Translations under genes and position numbers: made by a program
Shown here: positions 6,477 to 11,714 of the stretch, piece by piece
How positions within the stretch are numbered: the first letter of the stretch is position 1
How the letters are laid out: the number at the start of each line of letters is the position of its first letter
DNA from: Chitinophagaceae bacterium
GTDB lineage: Bacteria > Bacteroidota > Bacteroidia > Chitinophagales > Chitinophagaceae
Direction: 5' to 3'
NCBI GenBank assembly: GCA_025351145.1
Contig: JANXWM010000525.1
Span: forward strand, 1 to 11,714
Length of the DNA: 11,714 nucleotides
Notes under the pieces: model-generated
Databases searched by the model: none
Told to the model about the DNA's origin: nothing
The model's input: the letters and a program-made list of their open reading frames with translations, nothing else

Positions 6477-9400
6477 ATTTACGCTTACTTTCAACTGAAC
6501 ATCATTTACCTCAATCCCGGTACCCTCCGGCATTTCGGATACCCAAACCAGGTTATCTGCTAAAATTTCCGCGCAAATATAGTTTTTAAATTCATTAATG
6601 GACGACTTGAGCAAGTCGTTTTCAAGCAACGATACGAATATACGGTCTGTTAATTCAAAACCATTCTCTTTTCTGATATTTTGTATACGATTTACGAATT
6701 CTCTTGCATCGCCTTCCATTTTCAAGGCTTCAGAAATAGAAATATCAAGCGCTACTGTAAGGTTTCCTTTGGATGCCACACTCCAGCCGGGAATGTCTTC
6801 CGTTGCTATCTCCACGTCCGAAAGTAAAAGTGAAACGGTTTCTCCATCAAGCGCTAAATTGTAGTGGCCTTCTTTTTCAATGATGCTGATATCCTGCTGG
6901 GTAAACTGACTTATTGCAGCGCTTGCTGCTTTCATTTTTGCACCCAATCTGCTGCCTAATGATTTGAAATTGGCCTTGACCCTTTTTTTTATGAACCCTT
7001 CTGTATCCGTTATATATTCGAGCTCTTTTACATTCACTTCTGCTTTGATAAGGTTTTCAATCTTTTGCAACTGGACCTGCATATTGGAATCCAAAACAGG
7101 TATCAGTACTTTTTGAAGTGGCTGGCGCACCCTGATATTTACTTTTTTACGAAGCGATAATACAAGCGAAGAAACATCCTGTGCCAGTTGCATCCTTTCT
7201 TCTAATTCAGGATCAATTGCCTGTTCATTTACTTCAGGAAAATAAGCATGGTGAACAGAATCAACTGCAAAACGATTGGTAACAGCGTTCAGGTTCCTGA
7301 AAACGGCATCGCTGAAAAAAGGTGAAATTGGGGCGATCAGCCTTACAATTGTTTCGAGGCATTCGTACAGGGTTTGGTAAGCACAAATTTTATCAAATTC
7401 GTATTCACCTTTCCAGAACCTTCTCCTGCATAAACGCACATACCAGTTGCTCAGGTGTTCATCTGTAAATTCTTCCACTGCACGACCGGCAAGCGTTGGC
7501 TCATAATCATCCATAAATGCCTTTACCTTCTTAATCAAAGAATTTAAAGATGACAATATCCATTGGTCAATCTCTGGTCTTTGTTCAACCGGAATATATT
7601 TTTCACTAAAAGAAAAGCCATCAACATTTGCATACAGGCTAAAGAACTGGTATGTATTGTATAGGGTGCCAAAGAATTTGCGCTGAACTTCCTTAATGCC
7701 ATCCAAATCGAACTTAAGATTATCCCAGGGAGAAGCATTGGTGATCAAATACCAGCGTGTGGCATCTGCCCCAAGCTTTTCAATTGTTTCAAAGGGGTTT
7801 ACCACATTGCCCAGACGCTTACTCATTTTATTGCCATCCTTGTCAAGGACAAGCCCGTTGCTTACTACATTTTTATAAGCCACACTGTCAAACAACAATA
7901 CCGCAAGGGTGTGCAGTGTATAGAACCAGCCACGTGTTTGGTCCACCCCTTCGCAAATAAAGTCGGCGGGGAAAGCAGTTCCTTTATCAACCAAATCCAT
8001 GTTTTCAAATGGATAATGCCATTGAGCATATGGCATGGCGCCACTGTCGAACCAAACATCAATTAAGTCAGGAACCCTTTTCATGGGTTGGCCTGATGCA
8101 CTTACCAAAATAATGTCATCTACATAGGGCTTATGCAGATCTAAAATACCTTCGTGCAGGTAATGTTTATTTATATCGCCACCCAGTATTTCGCTGGCTT
8201 TTCGTATGCCATCATTTAATTCGGCAATTGAACCAATACAAATTTCTTCGTTTCCATCCTCAGTTCTCCAAACCGGCAATGGCGTTCCCCAAAAACGGCT
8301 GCGGCTTAAATTCCAGTCAACCATATTTTCTAACCAGTTGCCAAAACGGCCTTCACCAGTGCTTTTTGGTTTCCAGTTAATGGTTTTATTCAGCTCCACC
8401 ATCCTGTCTTTTAATGCGGTAGTTTTAATGAACCATGCATCTAACGGGTAATAAAGAATGGGTTTATCGGTACGCCAGCAATGCGGGTAACTGTGTTCGT
8501 ATTTTTCAACTTTAAAAGCACGGTTTTCTTTTTTTAGCTTTACGCAGATATCAACGTTTACATCCACATAATTGGGGTCATCTTTATAATTCTTTACATA
8601 GCGGTTACTGAAATCATCTTTTTTATCAAAACATCCTTCAATAAATTTCCCTTGACGATCTACAAGTATTATTATTCCTAAGTTTTTTTCTTTCCCAACT
8701 TTATAGTCATCTGCGCCGAAAGCTGGAGCTGTATGAACAATACCAGTACCATCTTCTACTGTAACAAAATCAGCGCATATAACCTTGAATGGATCTGGTT
8801 TTATATCATTTATTTTTTGAATTTTATTTCTTTTGTTAGCATCAAATTTTATTACTTGTTCATATTTAATTCCTTCTAAGTCCCCTCCTAAAAATTCACA
8901 TAAAATTTTAAATGGCAGCTCTTTTTCCTTTTGAATTTTCTCGGAAAATTCTTGAAAAACTCCTTGATAATTTTTGTTATTAATCAATCCTTCAATTTGG
9001 TCTTTTCCGCGTTCAATCCAATTTTTTACAAGTTTTCTAACCTTAGCGTCAGATAAATAAGGGATAAAACTATCACCATTAAAGCCGTTAAAAAATTTGC
9101 TAACTAATGCTTTTGCTAAAATGCAAATCATTGGTTTGAGCGTATATGGGTTAAATGTTCTAACAGCACAATATTTGATCTTCGCTCCTACAGTTAATCC
9201 AAGATTAGAAGGCAAAGTCCATGGGGTTGTTGTCCAAGCAAGGAAAAAAGTATCCTCATAATCTAATTCTGAGAAAGGATGTTCTTCAGGAGAATCAAAA
9301 TCATAGGTAAGATCCAAACCTCTTTGAAAAAATTCACCGCTTTTAACCTTAAACATCGCCACGGCACTCGTATCCTTCACATCTTTATAAGTTCCCGGCT

Positions 9401-9992
9401 GGTTCAATTCATGCGAACTTAAACCTGTTCCTGCTGCGGGTGAATAGGGCTGAATGCTCACACTCTCATACAACAGCCCCTTATCATAAAGGCGTTTCAA
9501 TATCCACCAAAGCGTTTCAATGTATTTATTTTCGTAGGTGATGTATGGGTCGTTAAGGTCAACCCAGTAACCCATCTTCACGGTTATTTCGTCCCACTTG
9601 TCTTTAAAGCGCAGTACAGCTTCGCGGCATTTCTGGTTGTATTCTTCAACCGAAATTTTCTTTCCAATATCTTCTTTGGTAATGCCCAATTCTTTTTCTA
9701 CGCCCAGTTCTATCGGCAGGCCATGCGTATCCCAACCGCCTTTGCGTTTCACCTGGAAGCCCTGCATGGTTTTGTAGCGGCACACCATATCTTTAATGGT
9801 TCGGGAAATTACATGATGAATGCCCGGCATACCATTGGCACTGGGCGGGCCTTCATAAAAAACAAACGGCGTTGCACCTTCGCGCAGCTCCACACTTTTT
9901 TCAAATGCCTGGCCCTGGCTCCATTTAGCTAAAATTTCCTTTTCTATTGCAGGCAGGTTTAACCCTGAAAACTCTCTGTATTTTACACTCAT
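6465..9992 (-). CDS. ileS: Isoleucyl-tRNA synthetase
   Basis: Class Ia synthetase that charges tRNA-Ile with isoleucine and edits mischarged valine. The 1175-residue protein has the HIGH-type signature as P56-G-I-H-H60 (SANGMPGIHHVISRTIKD), the CP1 editing domain (about 205-490) with GTGIVHTAPAFGADDY (415-430; H420 and D428/D429 as likely editing residues), WDxHGLP-like GWDTHGLPIE (86-95), the WFDSG stretch (647-651), the KMSKS-type loop K722-M-S-K-R726, and a C-terminal anticodon-binding region with an extra alpha-beta extension. It is longer than E. coli IleS (about 940), as expected for Bacteroidota forms. I chose ATG at 9992; a TTG two codons upstream is less likely. Residues about 218-472 (nucleotides roughly 8580-9340) are encoded by much more AT-rich DNA than the rest, including a Lys/Ile/Phe-rich stretch at about 300-400. 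The frame is intact. It is followed 4 nt later by the DksA-like gene. No strong promoter was identified upstream. Confidence 0.97.
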   Translation of the reverse strand: MSVKYREFSGLNLPAIEKEILAKWSQGQAFEKSVELREGATPFVFYEGPPSANGMPGIHHVISRTIKDMVCRYKTMQGFQVKRKGGWDTHGLPIELGVEKELGITKEDIGKKISVEEYNQKCREAVLRFKDKWDEITVKMGYWVDLNDPYITYENKYIETLWWILKRLYDKGLLYESVSIQPYSPAAGTGLSSHELNQPGTYKDVKDTSAVAMFKVKSGEFFQRGLDLTYDFDSPEEHPFSELDYEDTFFLAWTTTPWTLPSNLGLTVGAKIKYCAVRTFNPYTLKPMICILAKALVSKFFNGFNGDSFIPYLSDAKVRKLVKNWIERGKDQIEGLINNKNYQGVFQEFSEKIQKEKELPFKILCEFLGGDLEGIKYEQVIKFDANKRNKIQKINDIKPDPFKVICADFVTVEDGTGIVHTAPAFGADDYKVGKEKNLGIIILVDRQGKFIEGCFDKKDDFSNRYVKNYKDDPNYVDVNVDICVKLKKENRAFKVEKYEHSYPHCWRTDKPILYYPLDAWFIKTTALKDRMVELNKTINWKPKSTGEGRFGNWLENMVDWNLSRSRFWGTPLPVWRTEDGNEEICIGSIAELNDGIRKASEILGGDINKHYLHEGILDLHKPYVDDIILVSASGQPMKRVPDLIDVWFDSGAMPYAQWHYPFENMDLVDKGTAFPADFICEGVDQTRGWFYTLHTLAVLLFDSVAYKNVVSNGLVLDKDGNKMSKRLGNVVNPFETIEKLGADATRWYLITNASPWDNLKFDLDGIKEVQRKFFGTLYNTYQFFSLYANVDGFSFSEKYIPVEQRPEIDQWILSSLNSLIKKVKAFMDDYEPTLAGRAVEEFTDEHLSNWYVRLCRRRFWKGEYEFDKICAYQTLYECLETIVRLIAPISPFFSDAVFRNLNAVTNRFAVDSVHHAYFPEVNEQAIDPELEERMQLAQDVSSLVLSLRKKVNIRVRQPLQKVLIPVLDSNMQVQLQKIENLIKAEVNVKELEYITDTEGFIKKRVKANFKSLGSRLGAKMKAASAAISQFTQQDISIIEKEGHYNLALDGETVSLLLSDVEIATEDIPGWSVASKGNLTVALDISISEALKMEGDAREFVNRIQNIRKENGFELTDRIFVSLLENDLLKSSINEFKNYICAEILADNLVWVSEMPEGTGIEVNDVQLKVSVNKKG

Positions 9993-10107
9993 AACCAACG
10001 TACTTATTGTTGCTGAACTGCGTTCTATGGCAGATCAGGTTTTTAAAGTCTGCGAAGGTAGTAAATATAGATTAAGACAATTGCAGCTATAAAAGCGGGG
10101 AAATGAG

Positions 10108-10318
10108 TTTTTTGAGCCGGGCTGAAGCTCTTTGGGCATCGCCTCTTGCGTCGCACTCTTGTACGTTCGGAAAAAGAGGCAACAAGGCAAGGAGGCAATA
10201 GGCAAAGAGTTCTTCATTGTTCACTGTTCATTGTTCACTGTTCATTTATATTCTTCAGTACAAGAGTGCGACGCAAGAGATGCTTCATAGCAGTAATGCG
10301 GCCCGGCCCATAAATATT
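10108..10318. repeat. Complete palindromic repeat element (arms E and F)
   Basis: This 211-bp element fills most of the 341-bp gap between the DUF885 gene and ileS. Arm E (10108-10168, forward) has a T-run, GAGCCGGGC (10114-10122), a variable segment with GGGCATCGC, and the core TTGCGTCGCACTCTTGTAC (10146-10164). Arm F (10258-10318, reverse) has the same core at 10258-10276, the TGCTTCATAGCA hairpin, and GCCCGGCCC (10301-10309). The cores plus adjacent CTC/GAG give a 22-bp perfect stem around a 93-nt centre. Both outer ends carry CCGGGC boxes. No gene lies inside. The remaining bases between 9993 and 10107 presumably hold the ileS promoter, but I cannot define it. Confidence 0.85.
10213..10245 (+). 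repeat. 14-bp tandem repeat in the centre of element E/F
   Basis: TTCATTGTTCACTG occurs twice without mismatch (10213-10226, 10227-10240) and a third partial unit TTCAT follows. Each 14-mer is itself built from two related 7-mers (TTCATTG and TTCACTG), so the tract can also be read as alternating 7-mers. It lies in the 93-nt centre between the two inverted cores. Confidence 0.9.
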
Positions 10319-10333
10319 GAATACCGGAAAAGG

Positions 10334-11714
10334 TTACTGCAGCATAAGTTCACTGATGTATTTTACCGGGGCGCTGCCATAACTCAGAAACTTTTCGTGA
10401 AAATCTTTAAGGCTGAAAGCATTGCCCTGCTTATTTTTAAACGAATCTTTTAAAGCAAGGATCTCTGTGTTGCCGGTAAAATAGGAGCACAACTGCACCT
10501 GCGAAATGGTAGCGCGGTGATACTTTTCTTCTATCTGTGCATCTTCCTGGAAGGCCTCGTATTTTAAAAGATTTACCACATCTTCCTTGGAATAATTTTG
10601 ACAATGGATGCCATAATCAACAATTACATTGCTGCATTCGCGAAGGCTCCATTTGTAAAACATAAGCCACATTTCGGGTGAGTTATTTGCCCAGCCATTT
10701 TCGAGCATCATGCGCTGAATGTATACGGCCCAGCCTTCCACCATGGCGCCGTTACCAAAAATGGCTTTTACCATACTGGCTGATTTATTGCTGTACACAC
10801 CCTGCATGCAGTGGCCTGGCATGGCCTCGTGCATGGAAAGAATTTGCAGCGTATAATTATTGTATTCGCGCAACTGGCTTTCTGCTTTTTCTTTTGGTAT
10901 TTTAGTAAGGTCGGATATATTGTAATAAGCCACGCCCTTCTTATCGTAAGGCCCCGTCATGCTGGCGGATGCTACGGTTGCACCGCTCATATAAGCGGGC
11001 ATAATGCGCACTTTCAATGGCGAAGTTGTATCGTATGCGAATAAATTTTTCCCGATAATAAAACGCTCCATATTATGCACCTGGCTGGTAATGGTATCCA
11101 CCAAATTTTCGGGGCTTACATGGTTGAGCGCAATTTTATCAATCATCATTTTAATCAACTGCAGCGTATCTGCGGGTTTGCTTTGGTTAGGGAAATATTT
11201 AGCCCATAATTCATTGCTGATGCGAAACATTTCTGCATGATAGGTTTTCTTGGCGGCAACAGCTTTATCGAATATTTCTTTTGCTGAATAATCTGTAACA
11301 ATATCGTAATGGAATTTTTGATTAAAGAGTGTATCGCCAATCCTGTAACTGCGGAAGGAATAATTTTTATCGGCGAGTATTTTTTTAAGCTCACTTACAT
11401 AATTTTTGATCGCAGTAGTTGTTCGCGTAATTCTTTGCTGAAGGGTATCTTTTTCTGAGGCAGATAAAGAAGCAGCATTGATGGAATCTGTAAGTGATTT
11501 ACCAAACACATCAAGGCTGCCTTCGTTTTGCAGCGCCGCAAGTTCTGTATGTTCCCTTGTTGGCTGATGAATGATTTTCAAAGCTTCGGCATAATAGGCA
11601 CCCGCATGCTGCAGGTGGCTGCTCAACGTTTTTAAACGTTCGGGAAGCGGCGCATAATTTTTATTGATGATCTCGTAGCATTCGCCGCCAAGGTTATAAC
11701 CCGAAGGATCCCAT
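10334..11714 (-). CDS. DUF885-family putative metallopeptidase (partial, N-terminus outside window)
   Basis: Only the C-terminal 459 residues are present; the reading frame runs open through the window's right edge, beginning WDPSGYNLGGECYEIINKNY (from 11713), so a full protein of roughly 550-600 residues is expected for the family. The DUF885 signature HEAMPGHCMQG is encoded at 10831-10799, followed by EGWAVYIQRMM (from 10738), which resembles the downstream metal-ligand helix of gluzincin-type peptidases (HExxPGH in place of HExxH). The C-terminus, LKDFHEKFLSYGSAPVKYI, is the usual family ending. Members are often exported in Bacteroidota; the signal peptide cannot be checked here. Substrate is unknown. 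An in-frame TTG at 11626 is not a credible start because the homologous sequence continues upstream. No terminator was found before the repeat element downstream. Confidence 0.9.
   Translation of the reverse strand, partial: WDPSGYNLGGECYEIINKNYAPLPERLKTLSSHLQHAGAYYAEALKIIHQPTREHTELAALQNEGSLDVFGKSLTDSINAASLSASEKDTLQQRITRTTTAIKNYVSELKKILADKNYSFRSYRIGDTLFNQKFHYDIVTDYSAKEIFDKAVAAKKTYHAEMFRISNELWAKYFPNQSKPADTLQLIKMMIDKIALNHVSPENLVDTITSQVHNMERFIIGKNLFAYDTTSPLKVRIMPAYMSGATVASASMTGPYDKKGVAYYNISDLTKIPKEKAESQLREYNNYTLQILSMHEAMPGHCMQGVYSNKSASMVKAIFGNGAMVEGWAVYIQRMMLENGWANNSPEMWLMFYKWSLRECSNVIVDYGIHCQNYSKEDVVNLLKYEAFQEDAQIEEKYHRATISQVQLCSYFTGNTEILALKDSFKNKQGNAFSLKDFHEKFLSYGSAPVKYISELMLQ

Noticed and set aside
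7824..9827. Defective synthetase because HIGH reads PGIHH and KMSKS reads KMSKR
   Set aside because: These variants are usual for long Bacteroidota-type IleS proteins and the frame is intact, so there is no sign of inactivation.
661..10318. CRISPR array
   Set aside because: The repeats alternate in orientation, are irregularly spaced and are separated by whole genes; there are no uniform spacers or cas genes.
10035..10453. Two small frames, one on each strand, both containing the residues YKSATQE
   Set aside because: The shared peptide is simply the translation of the inverted repeat cores; no ribosome site or family resemblance, so they are not genes.
11624..11626. TTG at 11626 as the start of the DUF885 gene
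   Set aside because: The frame stays open to the window edge and the upstream residues (YNLGGECYEIINKNY and on) look like normal family sequence; the gene is truncated by the window.

Overview
The window looks like chromosomal DNA from a Bacteroidota bacterium, most likely of the Chitinophagaceae type. The evidence is family-level resemblance: a very long isoleucyl-tRNA synthetase with a PGIHH version of the HIGH signature, a cysteine-poor TraR/DksA-like protein directly behind ileS, the RodA and PBP2 sequence styles, and A-rich or absent Shine-Dalgarno sites. G+C is moderate, about 40-47% in the coding lines I counted by hand. No tRNA, rRNA, CRISPR array, integrase or transposase gene was seen.

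All six recognised genes lie on the minus strand. Reading along that strand (high to low coordinates): the C-terminal part of a DUF885-family putative metallopeptidase, cut by the window edge (10334-11714); a 340-bp gap holding a palindromic repeat element (10108-10318); ileS (6465-9992); a TraR/DksA-like protein with a long lysine/alanine/proline-rich N-terminal tail (5597-6460), 4 nt behind ileS; a rho-independent terminator (about 5537-5570); a 445-bp gap with a decayed copy of the same repeat element; mrdA/PBP2 (3073-5151) and rodA (1727-3073), overlapping by one base; a repeat arm; a metallo-beta-lactamase-fold hydrolase (790-1533); another repeat arm; and recR (14-631).

Two transcription units are clear. 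ileS plus the DksA-like gene form one, closed by the terminator. mrdA-rodA form the peptidoglycan elongation pair: PBP2 transpeptidase with its RodA glycosyltransferase, translationally coupled. The other genes look independent. Most of the content is housekeeping: translation, cell-wall elongation and recombinational repair.

Three things do not fit a plain housekeeping picture. (1) A dispersed family of about 60-bp repeat arms sits in four intergenic gaps and always in convergent inverted pairs. Four of six arms share an identical 19-bp core, and one pair builds an element of about 210 bp with a 22-bp perfect stem. (2) A block of about 750 bp inside ileS, covering the editing domain, is much more AT-rich than the rest of the gene. 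(3) The DksA-like protein joins a histone-H1-like basic tail to a domain that has lost three of the four zinc-ligand positions. I did not find a convincing new defence or biosynthetic system; the repeat family is the best candidate for something under-described.
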